Source: Topomyia yanbarensis (Eukaryota; Arthropoda; Insecta; Diptera; Culicidae). Taken from it: 64,000 nt of DNA. Shown in pieces: positions 1 through 10,528 of the stretch (the first letter of the stretch is position 1; every line of letters starts with the position of its first letter). The DNA lies in the NCBI RefSeq assembly GCF_030247195.1, contig NC_080671.1, positions 204,249,897 to 204,313,896 on the forward strand, read 5' to 3'. Below the pieces are notes generated by a model. The model ran no database searches. It was not told the DNA's origin and was given only the letters and a program-made list of their open reading frames with translations. The position numbers and the translations under genes were made by a program.

Positions 1-191
1 GATAGGTCGAATACAGATTATATTCGGATTTCTTTTCAAATCATTGTCAAGTGCTTGGAAATTAGAGCAATTAAATGTATATTATGTTTCCCTATTGTAA
101 GGTAATAATTTGCGTCGTTCTTAAATGGTAAAAGTCAAAGTTTTAATTCACTTTTTAATGCAGACTGCAGACTTTATCAGTTACTTTTTAA
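1..191. other. unassigned AT-rich DNA
   Basis: No open frame, repeat end or RNA gene recognised. It may be the interior of the element whose GC-rich end lies at 192-313. Confidence 0.3.
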
Positions 192-313
192 GTGCGGTTG
201 CGGTAATACCGCGGAGTAAAAGCTCATTTCCCGCACCGCATCCGCGAGAAAAAGTGTCTCACCGCACCGCAGTTTTTGCGGTGCGGGTGCGGTAAATACC
301 GCGACGAACCCTG
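192..313 (-). mobile_element. GC-rich terminal segment of a possible hAT-like element
   Basis: Runs of CCGCACCGCA and TGCGGTGCGG form imperfect hairpins in otherwise AT-rich DNA. Read on the minus strand the block opens with CAGGGTTCGTCGCGG, and CAGGG-type termini followed by GC-rich subterminal repeats are common in hAT elements. The partner end would lie upstream of the window, so this is inference from one end only. Confidence 0.3.
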
Positions 314-1299
314 CTCCTTACTATAACGGAAACAGAATTTCGCCGCGATGCTGAAAGATAGACGATTGTCCAGAAGCTTCTACAGACCATTTCGAAAACG
401 CCGCATTGTATAAATTATTCTGACAAATAACGTGACATGCTAAATCAGTTTACCCCAGAATGGCGTTTGTAAAATGATAGCATACCAGCAACTAAACGGT
501 GTTTCCACTACCATAATTACAAAAACAATGCTTGTAGTCGATACCGCAAGTTTCATTATCGAATAAATAGATTAGAAGTCTACGCATTCGGATTTGAGTC
601 ACTGTAGTTGCAGCTTGAAAATCCTTCAATATTTGTTTTGCTCAATTTCAGTCTAGGCTGCATATATAGTCAAACCTTTCCATTTGATCACTAATGTTGC
701 TCGTTGTGGCACAGATTGCTCACCGCCTTCACTTGGGCCAAATGGGGCCATGATTTTGTGATTTGAGCATGCCGAAAAAATCATGCAAACCCAAATCACA
801 ACAAAAAAGCGCTCTTGTGGCTGTTTCATCCCGAAAAAAAGTGAAAGAGTAAAATCCTAAAGGGGCTGTACATACTCTGTTATGATTTGGATGTAATGGA
901 ATGGTTTTATTCAATAGTACAATCGGACAGCGTGTACGATTGAATCCGCATTAAGCCAGCTGTGGGCTGTAGTTTTATGTTCGTAATCTCATGGGATGAA
1001 AATGTTCTGTAGAAGTAACTTCCGAATGCGAATATATTTATATGTGTACAGTGTATGCATACATTCACTTGAAGTGCGTTCGAAAATATAATGGAAATGA
1101 ACATGAACAATGTGATTTATTTTCTTAATTTCATAAATACAAAGGATATTTGTCAAAAAAGTCAAGGCTCAACCGATTTTCTATTTTTCCTAATTCTTCG
1201 TTTGTGCTTATTATAGTACCTTAATGGTTCCTTTTAAAAAATTAATATTTTTCAACTGAGATTTTTTTAAATACAGTTTTTAGAGATCAATACATTTTT
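314..1299. other. unassigned intergenic stretch
   Basis: No supported gene. Two short open frames (729-914 and 907-1110, minus) have no recognisable domain and look like chance ORFs. Confidence 0.3.
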
Positions 1300-1500
1300 G
1301 ATGTGAAAAACGTTCCCGTGTACAGGAAAAAAATTTATTCAACTAATCGCAATATTCCTATACTAATGAAATTTTTTGGGTTTTAGGGTATTAGTGTATC
1401 TGTTGGATTTCCATCATGATCACCGCTAGCCTCTTAAAAAAAGGTTTTTTGGGAAAAATCCATAACTCTACCAATTTTTCGAAAAAAGCTATCAACCTTT
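1300..1500. repeat. diverged fragment related to the 9371-10528 MITE
   Basis: The order of blocks (AACGTTCCCG, then ATTTATTCAA, TGAATTTTTTTGRG, ATCGTGATCACCGC-like, TTTTTGGGGAAAA) matches the reverse complement of about 9960-10140. This is an opposite-orientation degraded relative. The termini are not preserved. Confidence 0.4.
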
Positions 1501-1830
1501 GACGTGCATGCATTTAACCCAAATAACGCTATTGCATTATGATACTAGCTCGTGAGGAGCGTTGTTTTTTCTGACAATTAGAATTTTTAAAAATGCTTTT
1601 ACATCTATTTAAATACACTTGCTGGTTATACTAAGCCATTTTTATTCATTCGGCACTAATTTTTGCAGGTTCAATTTGTGGATGCTATTTCTTTAAAAAA
1701 TGTATTCATTTTTTGAGTTTTGAATAAGTGTCAATAATACCTTATTTAAGGTTAGTGGAAGTATTTAAAGAAAAAAAACAAATTTTGAGTTGAGGGGTCT
1801 TCTCATCAGCTTCAAAAGGACGTTTTTGCC
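1501..1830. other. unassigned AT-rich stretch
   Basis: No gene or repeat boundary seen here. It links the MITE-related fragment at 1300-1500 to the repeat unit that begins with CCTTTCTCCTATAGAAAGG at about 1831. Confidence 0.3.
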
Positions 1831-1949
1831 TTTCTCCTATAGAAAGGTTATGTAATCACTCAGAACGTCAACTTAATTCCGGCCCGGAGGGCCGCGTGTC
1901 ATATACCATTCGACTCAGTTCGTCGAATTCGGCAAATGTCTGTGCGTAT
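1831..1949 (+). repeat. left part of a split dispersed mosquito repeat (family R)
   Basis: It begins CCTTTCTCCTATAGAAAGG, passes through CGGAGGGCCG and CCATTCGACTCAGTTCGTCG, and stops at TGTGCGTAT, where related copies enter a TG/TATG microsatellite. The rest of the unit resumes at 5467, so the R1-clade element at 1950-5466 is inserted in the microsatellite. Other family R copies lie near 17.6-18.6, 21.3-22.0, 22.8-23.1 and 63.6-64.0 kb. Confidence 0.6.
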
Positions 1950-2075
1950 TTTTTTCTTTTTTTTTACAATGGAGAATATATTTACGTACTAGCCCAGTAC
2001 ACGTGCTATTAGTAGATGCCAAGCTACCAAGGGGGTGTACTGGGGGCGTGTCGGGCTTGAATGGTCACGCTGCCA

Positions 2076-4144
2076 TTAATACCGACTGTTGACGATAACT
2101 ACCTCCGTCTTATGCTGAGCGAGCTCAAGGCCTCTCGCGCTCATACATTCCTGCACCGTGTTGATCGCTTGTTCTGCAGTTCGTTCTACTTCAGGGATTG
2201 ACTCCCCGTAGACCTCCAAGGTTACGTCGTCGGCAAAGCCGACGATCTTGACCCCAGGAGGGAACTTCAGTCTCAGAACCCCGTCATACATGAGGTTCCA
2301 TAGCACCGGGCCTAGGATCGAGCCCTGCGGGACTCCGGCGGTAATAGGAACCCTTTTCTGACCGGCATCGGTCTCGTATAGCAGTACGCGGTTCTGGAAG
2401 TAGCTTTCCAGGATCCGGTACAGACCCACCGGTAGGCTAAGCCGGTGTAACGAGAGCGCGATGGCATTCCAGCTTGCGCTGTTGAATACGTTCTTCACGC
2501 CAAGTGTCACTAACGCACAGTATCGAATGCCTCGCCTTTTTCGTTGGATCGCTATCTCGGCAGTCTTTATCACTGAGTTGATAGCGTCCACTGTGGACTT
2601 ACCCTTCCGAAAGCCAAACTGGTTGCTTGACAGGCCGTCCGTATCTTCTGCGTACGGGGTTAGCCTGTTGAGGATGATCCTCTCAAGCAATTTGCCAGTC
2701 GTGTCGATCAGACAGATTGATCTGTATGCCGATGGGTCGCCTGGTGGCTTCCCGGGCTTCGGCAACAACACCAATTTCTGCCTTTTCTTTCTGTCGGAGA
2801 AACGGCACTCGTCAAGGCATCTCTGCATAGCTAGCCTGAACATGTTCGGGTTCGCTATGATCGCTGCCTTGAGAGCGTTGTTTGGAACTCCATCCGGCCC
2901 TGGAGCTTTGTTCATTGTTAGGGAATTAGCCACTGCGAGTAGTTCTTCATTCGTCACCGGAGCCACCATTTCGGCCGTGCCCGCACTGTCTCGTAGTGCA
3001 GGTGGCCAGAAGCTTGTGGCTCGAGACGGGAAGAGTACTTCGATAATCGTCGCCAACCGGTCCGGAGACCGTTCTGGGGGTGATGAGCCCCCTTTGGTCT
3101 TGGCCATCACGATTCTGTAGGCGTCACCCCACGGATTCGCGTTGGCACTCTCACACAGGTTGTCGAAACACGCTCTCTTGCTGCCTTTAATGGCCTTGTG
3201 AAGGGCCAATTTCGCAGCTCGAAACACTTCACGGCGTTTCTCTCTTGCATCCTCGGTGCGGGCTCTTTGCATCCTACGTCTAGCTCTGAGGCAGGCTGAT
3301 CGTAGAGCTGCAATCTCGGCACTCCACCAGTATACCGGCCGTTTCTTGGCAGGGTTTTTCTCGGCATAGTGGCGTTGCACGCGCGTGATAGAACAGCTAC
3401 CAGCGCATCCCCGCTCAGACTGTCGGTGTTGGCCTCTAGTCCCAGGGCCGCGGTGAAAGCTTCGCTGTCGAAGTGATTGGACTACCACCCGCGTACCTGA
3501 CAGGGATCTCTCGCCCTCGGGTGCTGCACACCATAGTTGATCCTAAAGCGGATTGCTAAATGATCGCTATGGGTGTAGCCTTCGTCTACCCTCCATTCCA
3601 TGCCTGGAACCAGACTCGGGCTGGCAAATGTTACGTCAATCCATGCCTCCACCCCGTTTCTACGGAACGTGCTAGCGGAGCCATTATTAGCTAGCACAGT
3701 ATCGAGTTTCGCAAGCGCCTCCATTAGCGCTTGGCCCCTGCTATTTGTACAGCGGCTGCTCCACTCTACTGCCCAATCGTTAAAGTCTCCCGCTATAACT
3801 ACCGGTTTTCAGCCCACTAGGTCCGACGAGAGCCTGTCGATCATCTGGTTGAACTATTCTATGGGCCACCTTGGTGGAGCGTAGCAGCTACAATAGAACA
3901 CACCATTGATCTTGGCAATCGCAACACCCTCGGCGGAGGAGTGTGTTACCTCTTGAACCGGGAACCGTCCCGTTGTACAGATTGCCACCATCCCAGGCCC
4001 GTCCGACACCCAATTGCCGTTGCCGGCAGGGATGCGATACGGGTCTGATAAGAGGGCGACATCTGTCCTCGACTCCGAGACCGACTGGCACAACAACTGT
4101 TGGGCTGCTGCACAATGGTTAAGATTTAGCTGTGTGACGTTCAC
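2076..4144 (-). pseudogene. R1-clade ORF2: endonuclease and reverse transcriptase, broken
   Basis: In life this protein nicks the target and copies the element RNA. The N-terminal part (4144-3482) is an apurinic-type endonuclease: QLNLNHC start, DVALLSDPYRIP, GDFNDW at about 3790, and THSDHLAI near 3570. In-frame stops lie at 3854-3856, 3809-3811 and 3482-3484. The coding frame moves by one step near 3330-3345, between LPRNGR and PVYWWSAEIA. The RT part then reads with NKAPGPDGVPN, AYRSICLIDTTGKLLERII, PQGSILGP and FADDV. In motif A the expected first catalytic Asp is Gly (TLGVKNVFNSASW). The start codon is GTG, overlapping the ORF1 TGA stop as GTGA, where an ATGA overlap is usual for the clade. 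The frame ends after VIVNSRY with no thumb or C-terminal region. Clearly non-functional. Confidence 0.8.
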
Positions 4145-5457
4145 GGCTTCTTCTTATTTGCCTCACCGAAGGGACACGAAGGTTCGCCCATAGCATGATT
4201 ACGGGCTTGCTCCTTAGCGGTGCAGATAAGGCATTTATGCGCCTTAGTGAAGCCCCGCTCCTTATGCCCCTCCTCGCCGCAGCGACGACATAGTTTGCTC
4301 CTGTCTGTACCCTTACATTCGTACGATTTATGGCCGGACTCAAGGCACCGATAGCACCTATCCACTGAAGGCGGCTGGGGTATGCTAATTGGGCATACTG
4401 ACCAGCCGATCTTCAGTTTACCTATCACGGTAACCTTTTTGGCATCTGCTTTCAGTAGCCTGAGGTAGGCTACTTGGGTGCCGGAGGGTCCCCCTCTCAA
4501 GCGCACAGAGGCCCGCTCGATTGTTACGTCGCATTGCTCATTGACGACTGCGACGACATCGTCTGCGGTCGTGAACTCGTCCAGTTGCTTACACTGGAGA
4601 GTCATTTTCCCAGGACCTCTTGGGCCAAGGCCTTATAGACAGCACTGGATTGTGCGCCTCGCTTCAGCACCAAAAGCATTTCTCCTGTATTGGTGCGTCT
4701 CACGCTGCGCACGTCTTGCCCGAGGGCCGAGAGGCTTTCGGCCGCCCTCATCGACTTTAGGTCGTCGGCGTATTTGTCCTTGTCGGTCTTCAACCACAAG
4801 GCCTCGCCTCTGTCCTAGGCCTTCTTCGCGGGCCGCTGTGCATCCGGTGTCGGTGTCGGTTTCTGCTTGGTGACCAGTGTCCATGGGTTTACGCCCCCCT
4901 GCCCCGGTTGTGCCGAGTTGCTGGCACCTTCTCTCTGCCCGGAGGGGTCATTTTCGCCCCGGTTTACCTCGACCAAACGGCGTTTGGCCGTGACGGTTAC
5001 ACGCCGTGTGGTGTTGGTTTTTGCACCCTCGCCTGGTGATTTCCTAGGGCGCTTCGCGTTCGACGTAGTCTTGCGCTTGCCCTTGCCCTTCGAGGGGAGC
5101 TCAGCCGCCGCTTCGAGTGACTTGGCTGCTCCATAGAAGGGGAAGGGGAAGGCCCCTGTCTGGGTACCTATGTCGGCCTTCTCCCTTCCCTCCCTCTTGG
5201 AGGGTTCCTCTGTCGGAATTTTCTCCACACTCCACCCTCTTGGCGTAAGCCTGCTGTTCCTGTCTTGCGACACGAATAGCCTTCCGGAGCACCAGCAGGC
5301 TCTGTTTCAGCTCCTTGCTGATATTTTGCTTCGCGTTAGTGAACTCGATTATAGTATCGAGCTGCTCCACCACGTTACGCATCGCGGATAGTGGCCCGTC
5401 CAGCGCGTTGGTAGGGCTATTTTCTACCACTGCTGGGGGGTCACTGGTGCTGTCGGA
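4141..5457 (-). pseudogene. R1-clade ORF1 (Gag-like, zinc knuckles), broken
   Basis: Nucleic-acid-binding partner of ORF2. The N-terminal part (from about 5457) has a probable coiled coil, with MRNVVEQLDTIIEF and KQNISKELKQSLLVLRK. A Lys/Arg-rich middle (5270-4818) follows, then the C-terminal half with FTTADDVVAVV and three knuckles near 4180-4360. Knuckle one, CYRCLESGHKSYEC, is intact. Knuckle two ends in Phe instead of Cys (CRRCGEEGHKERGF). The third is CLICTAKEQARNH followed by a Cys. The frame shifts near 5220-5270 and again near 4602-4605, and a TAG sits at 4815-4817. The true 5' end is missing because the element begins directly from the ACAY repeat. Confidence 0.75.
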
Positions 5458-5466
5458 TACAGCGTG

Positions 5467-5755
5467 TGTGCGTATGTATGTGTGTGTATGTATGTATGTA
5501 TGTATGTATGTGACCAAAAATATGCACATCGGTTGCTCGGAGATGGCTGAACCGATTTCATCAAACTTAGTCTCAAATGAAAGGTACAGCGTTCCCATAG
5601 GCTGCTATTGAATTTCATTAAGTTCTGGGTTCCGGTTCCGGAGTTACTGGTTTAAGAGTGCGGACACACAGCAAATTCACATTTATGCCTTTCTCCTATA
5701 GAAAGGTTATGCAATCACTCTGAACATTGTCAACTTAATCCCGGCCAATTTTTTT
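5467..5755 (+). repeat. right part of the split family R repeat, with TATG microsatellite
   Basis: It resumes at TGTGCGTATGTATG and runs through a TATG/TGTG microsatellite (about 5467-5512), GAGATGGCTGAACCGAT, TCAAATGAAAGG and GGTTCCGGTTCCGGAGTTAC. At about 5690 it meets a new CCTTTCTCCTATAGAAAGG head, so units appear to be arranged in tandem here. It completes the unit interrupted at 1949. Confidence 0.6.
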
Positions 5756-5984
5756 TAACTTGCATAGGTTTTTTGTATTTTAACAGGGTCATAGTTAGGG
5801 GGATACGGTGGGCCCCCCCCCCACATCACTCACCACCCTTCCCTAAACCGCCCTTCCCTCATCAAGTACCCCTCTACGCGAATAAAATTTTCTAATTCCC
5901 CTGGAATAAATTTTCCTAGTGGGTCTGAAAAACCAGTGCAAAATTTGGTTTGAAATGATTTTGAGTTGAGAAACTAATTTAAAA
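5756..5984. other. unassigned, with a short C-run
   Basis: Contains a C-rich tract around 5813-5822 followed by CACC-rich sequence. No gene is seen. Confidence 0.3.
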
Positions 5985-6173
5985 TTTCTTAACGTTTCAG
6001 CGTCGACATATAGCGACTCAAGTTCGTAGCTGTCGATTCATTGTACGTATGTGTAAATCGCACTGAATATTTAATAGACATTTCCACCATTATATTAAAC
6101 ATAACCAGCCAGGAATCGTAGTTTGTATAAATGAGAAAGGCACAATTGCACCACTAGGTGGATTAAAACGGGT
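5985..6173 (-). repeat. dispersed repeat family Q
   Basis: On the minus strand it starts with CGTTTTAATCCACCTAGTGG and TGCAATTGTGCCTTTCTCAT. The same sequence occurs on the plus strand at 63043-63232 and, truncated, at 52318-52405. Similarity runs over about 190 bp to the GTCGACGCTGAAACGTT segment. No TIRs are identified and the family name is unknown to me. Confidence 0.6.
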
Positions 6174-8555
6174 GTTTTTGATTCAATCGTTAGAATTATA
6201 AACTGAGAATACTCTTGCAAAGTCTCGGGGTATAGCTGATTTACATCTCATGTTTGTAAGTTTAATTTCATTTGTTTTTCCTTCTGAAAACTATAAAGCT
6301 CATTTTATGATAACCATTTTTTTAAAAATTCCGTTCACTATCACAAAAAGCTGTATATGCTGGTTTTTTAGACAATTTAATCAATGAAAGACTGAACTAA
6401 AAACTGTATACAAAATTTTATTTTACAGTGTTATTAACCCAATTGCTGCTCAAAGGCCGAAAAAGATTATTTTATTAAAAAATGACTAAAATATTTAAAA
6501 ATTTGTTCTTTATTCACCATAATAGTCTATACTGTATAGAAAAGCCTTCCAAATAAGGTAGTTTTTCTATTTTTTATTTCAGGTAAAAGTTGCGGGTTGA
6601 ATCTTGCACAGAGTTTGAGTTGTCCGAGGCGAGCAGATGCGCGAGACTGTTTATGATTTTTATTTATTTTGACATTAAAAAAACTTAATTTTTCCCTTTG
6701 TTTTCATGTTTAAAAAATAATTTTAAAAGCCACTGATAAGGAGGTCGCGTAAAACGGAAGCAACTATATGTTAAAATTCACCACAGAGACAGAATTCTGA
6801 ACGTCTTCTTTACTGAATGTTGCGCGGAAAAAATAATGAAAAAATATGACGATTTCGTGATCTCAACCGTTCAGGAACGTGAATAATAAGCCTAGTGGTC
6901 ATGATTTTTTTGTTTTGTTTTTAATTCACACCAAAAATATACGGGCTTGGGTTACTGTGGTTGTTCTGTAGACATCTTTAGTATTTTTTATGATTCTTAT
7001 TCCTAGATTGGGTTTGTACTGCCTTGAATTAACTATGTACGCCAAACGATGAACCGGGAGCGTAAATGTATCAGTTTTTTTCCGCTCTGGAACTCTGAGG
7101 GAAAATCTAACGGTGGAAGCACGGATTGTAAAGAGGTGTTCTTAGCGAATACATGTTTGTCGGCTCAAATCAAGGTATCTGATAGCCTGATAGTATTGCT
7201 CATGAGTTATTTATAGCGCTCTTCGCTCGTTTTCGGCTAATTGCACCAGCAATCCGAAAACTGGTTTTCAGCAGATGCGCTGCAATCACTGTCAACCTTC
7301 TCTGTCCTGTTCCTAATGCAGTTGCTGTTATTCCGATGTTGGAAATAATGCCCCTTTCGAATGCCCTTCAAGGAACCCGCCCTTACAAAAAGTAAATTTG
7401 AATGTATTTTTTCGACCTAATTACATAATTCAGTAGACTTTCCTGTTAAAAAAATGTTTCTATGACTGATTGATCGATGTCTGCCCTGATTTTCCAGTCG
7501 GTTTGGTGCTGCATTGCATTTCTTCTTTCGTGTTAGCTGCTCCGAAAATATTATCGTGGAGATTGTGAAAGAAATAAAAAAATCTTACTTCCTTTGATTA
7601 GATTGGATAAATTCTATGATGTTTATTCCTAGTCCGATTTCCCTTACTCACTGCTTGCTTTCTCTATCCAACGCGCTTCAGTAATCGAATTGTATTTCCC
7701 ATAATTTCATTACTAATTTACCTCCTTACCGATGGGAAAATTTTCACTTGCTCTATCACATTGTGGCGATGACATTTCCGAATCTTTTGTTTGTTTCATT
7801 AACGAAATTGTGGTGAAATAAAATTCTGAACGAAGAAGGAAAAATAAATCAATTTGTTCGACGTTTGGGAGCAATAAACACGGAAGACCCGCTTAGGTTG
7901 TTTGAAATCGTCTCTTATGGCATTTTCAATTTTGACTTTACATTATGTCGAGTAGTCGGTGCTAGTTCCATTGGAGCATATGTGTAATAAGTTATCCATC
8001 TTTTCAAAACGAAAACACTAATATTATTGTAATGTGACCAAAAGTCCCATGTGACGGGCCATCTCGCATTTTAGCAAAATGCGTTCCGCAAAATGTCCTG
8101 CATTCTTTCAATACAGTGAAAATGCCTCGCGAGTTCTGTATACATATTCGTGACTTGCGAGATGTACCACCACCGCTATCCAACTAACGAATTAAGTTCG
8201 TTGAAAGTATGGGTCGGAGCGCCATACTTATTCGCGTCACTTGCTTACATACTTTATTGAATGATGAACACGACCTGCTCAATGCTTATTTTAGAAACCC
8301 TTTAACTTTCATAATTTAATAAAAAACGCAGTTATACTTTTATAACATGACAGATACTTTCTGGCTTGCTGATTGATCCAATTACGTAAAAAATGCTGCA
8401 GAACTATATGATAACGAGTTGTAGGGAATTAATTCTTATGTGTAAATATTTTTTGATGAAATTTTTCTGAAAGTTTGCTCAAAAATTAAATTACAAAAAC
8501 TATTTTATAGTTTTTTGTTAACGCAGGCCCTAAAATAGAGGAAACTGTAATTGCA
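6174..8555. other. unassigned intergenic stretch
   Basis: Both strands were read for ORFs over 60 codons, repeat ends, tRNA boxes and conserved motifs, and nothing was supported. It is AT-rich with ordinary short poly-A and poly-T runs. It is the longest stretch here without obvious transposon sequence, so it could contain introns or old unrecognised repeats. Confidence 0.3.
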
Positions 8556-8558
8556 TTA

Positions 8559-9330
8559 GGGGCCGTACACAAATGACGTAGCTTTTTTTCGGCGATTTTT
8601 GACCCCTCCCTCCCCCTCGTAGCACTTGGTCACAAAATTCTAACCTCCCCCTCGTAAACAACGTAGCATTTACATACCCCCTCCCCCTCGTCCCATGCAA
8701 AGCGCCCGGGTGATGAAAAAAAAATTACATATGTTTTTCAATTATTTTGATACATGTCCTTTCAAAATGTTTGACGACTTTTATCAACATTTTCATTATA
8801 ACAGCAAATTGCGTGCAAAATAAGCCCATTTCATGACAAATATAGTGTTGATAATTTTGTTTTGAATTTTAAATGTTAAGGGGAGCATGAAGGGAAGTTC
8901 TCTCAGTTCACAATCGTGCAGCTGCAAATGATTCTAAAAAACCATACGTTCATCTAAATTACTAAATTTTGTTTGGTTGAATCCGAACTCAAAATTTAAT
9001 TCAGCCTCCAAACTAAGTCTACTAGTTAGCAACATTAGCTAACTAATGTAGCAAATTAAATCCGCATACAAAATCTTTTCGTATTTTTGCGAACTTGTAA
9101 TTCCGCGAATCGTAAAATTTACCTCCTGAAAAACCGCATCAAAAGTTGAATTTAAATTCATTTCTCTTGGGAATGGGGGAACATTAAATTGTTTTCTCTA
9201 AACAATGGGTTTTAAACTTAATGCTACGTCGCACAACTTCTGACCCTACCCTCCCTCTCGTCACACTTCGTCACAAATTTGGTATACCCTCCCTACCCCC
9301 CAAAATGCTACGTCATTTATGCATGGCCCC
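8559..9330. mobile_element. MITE with GGGGCC TIRs and TTA flanks
   Basis: The left end GGGGCCGTACACAAATGACG (8559-) pairs with the right end, whose reverse complement is GGGGCCATGCATAAATGACG. About 20 of 24 positions match through GTAGC. Both ends are flanked by TTA (8556-8558, 9331-9333), consistent with a 3 bp target duplication. C-rich subterminal blocks (CCTCCCTCCCCCTCGT and CCCTCCCTCTCGT) sit at both ends but on the same strand. No transposase is seen. Confidence 0.6.
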
Positions 9331-9370
9331 TTATGAAGAAACTATCAGCGAAAAAATATTTTTAACGACT

Positions 9371-10528
9371 TTAAGGGGTTGCATACCATTTTGTATCAAA
9401 AACGTCAAGAAAATTTGAATTTACGTAAAGGCATAAAGCAGTGATTTTATTACATCAAACTTATAGTATCCCAAGTAGCAATTGCAAGTTGTTGAAAGTT
9501 TTAAATGTTGCATAACTGCTACACAACATTTTTTTATTGTTGGATATATTTGAAAAGAATTTCCACGGGTTTTTAAACTGATTGTGCAACTATGTAACTA
9601 TAGAGCTGGCCAATAGTGTTAAGTATGCAAACATCAATAACAGTTGTGAAACTAATCAGAAACTTTGCCAACTTGCACAAACAGTCTAACAAGTTGCAAT
9701 GCCTCTTTGTTTGGCATTTCACTCTAAAACAGAACGGTCCAACTACCCAGTGCTCGACAAATGGCACAGCTATTGTTTTCATTATTTTGCTGCAATTAGG
9801 AACATGTTGCACAACATACAAACAAAGTGCGCTTTTTCCATAACATAGTTACCAAGAGAGTTACAAATACTATACAGTAACAAAGCGTGCTACTTGGGAT
9901 TCTGGTAGTACATTTTTCAGTGAAATGAACAAGTTTATAAAAATATATTCATTATTGGTGGAGCTATGGCTTTTCCCCGAAATTCTTTTTCATTTATGAG
10001 GTTTGCGGTGATCACGATTGAAGACCAATAGATCAACTGAGATCCTAAAACTCAAAAAAATTCATTAGAATATGAGTATTCCACGTACCTTAACGATTAA
10101 TTGAATAAATAATGATTTTTTCCAACATTCGGGAACGTTTTCCTAAAAACTCGCTGTTTTAAGCTTTAAAAATTGTATGTATAAAAAATTCTCAACCACA
10201 AAAAAATAAGCACAAAAAAGAAATCGTTATGGAACGAAAAAAATTAATTGCAATCAATTGAAAAAAAATGAAGAAAATCGGTTGAGTGGTGTTTCGGCAA
10301 TCACGGAAAAACCATTTTTGGAAAAACGACATTTCGAGAAAATCGAGTTTAAAATTTTGAGTTACCACTGCTCTTGGTAGATGATGCGCGCTTGGAAGAG
10401 CTGTAACTTTCGATGTATTTCTCGGATCTTTATAAAAATTTTGGAGAATATTCTCAAGGTGTACTTTCAGATAAAGTATTAAAATAAATTCAATTTTTAG
10501 AAAAATTAAATGGTATGTAGCTCCTTAA
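9371..10528. mobile_element. MITE X, containing a nested MITE
   Basis: The left terminus TTAAGGGGTTGCATACCATT and the reverse complement of the right terminus (TTAAGGAGCTACATACCATT) match at 17 of 20 positions. Without the nested 429 bp insertion it would be about 730 bp. It has no coding capacity. A truncated relative without the nested insertion lies at 17240-17452, and diverged relatives lie at 1300-1500 and inside 21973-22599. The target duplication is not clear. Confidence 0.55.
9470..9898. mobile_element. 429 bp MITE nested in MITE X, with empty-site proof
   Basis: Perfect 11 bp TIRs CCCAAGTAGCA (9470-9480) and TGCTACTTGGG (9888-9898), each flanked by AT. The related sequence at about 17240-17452 reads straight through the insertion point (CTACCAAAAAACTATAAG) with the length expected if one AT copy was present before insertion. 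The interior is rich in GTTGCA/TGCAAC-like inverted motifs and has no transposase. Confidence 0.7.

Larger units (their letters stand above)
1950..5466 (-). mobile_element. R1-clade (Waldo-like) non-LTR retrotransposon, dead and internally deleted
   Basis: Minus-strand element with ORF1 carrying CCHC knuckles, then an endonuclease plus reverse transcriptase ORF2, and a short 3' tail ending in an A-rich run (T-rich at 1950-1966 on the plus strand). RT coding stops at 2076, well before the usual C-terminal domain, yet the 3' tail is present. This suggests internal deletion rather than 3' loss. The flanks are ACAY-type microsatellite with a shared TGTGCGTAT at 1941-1949 and 5467-5475. Waldo elements of the R1 clade are known to target ACAY repeats, and the assignment to Waldo is inferred from that and from protein resemblance. 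Confidence 0.7.

Noticed and set aside
2461..3120. 219-codon plus-strand open frame
   Set aside because: Shadow of the R1-clade RT on the opposite strand. Codon and motif evidence favour the minus strand.
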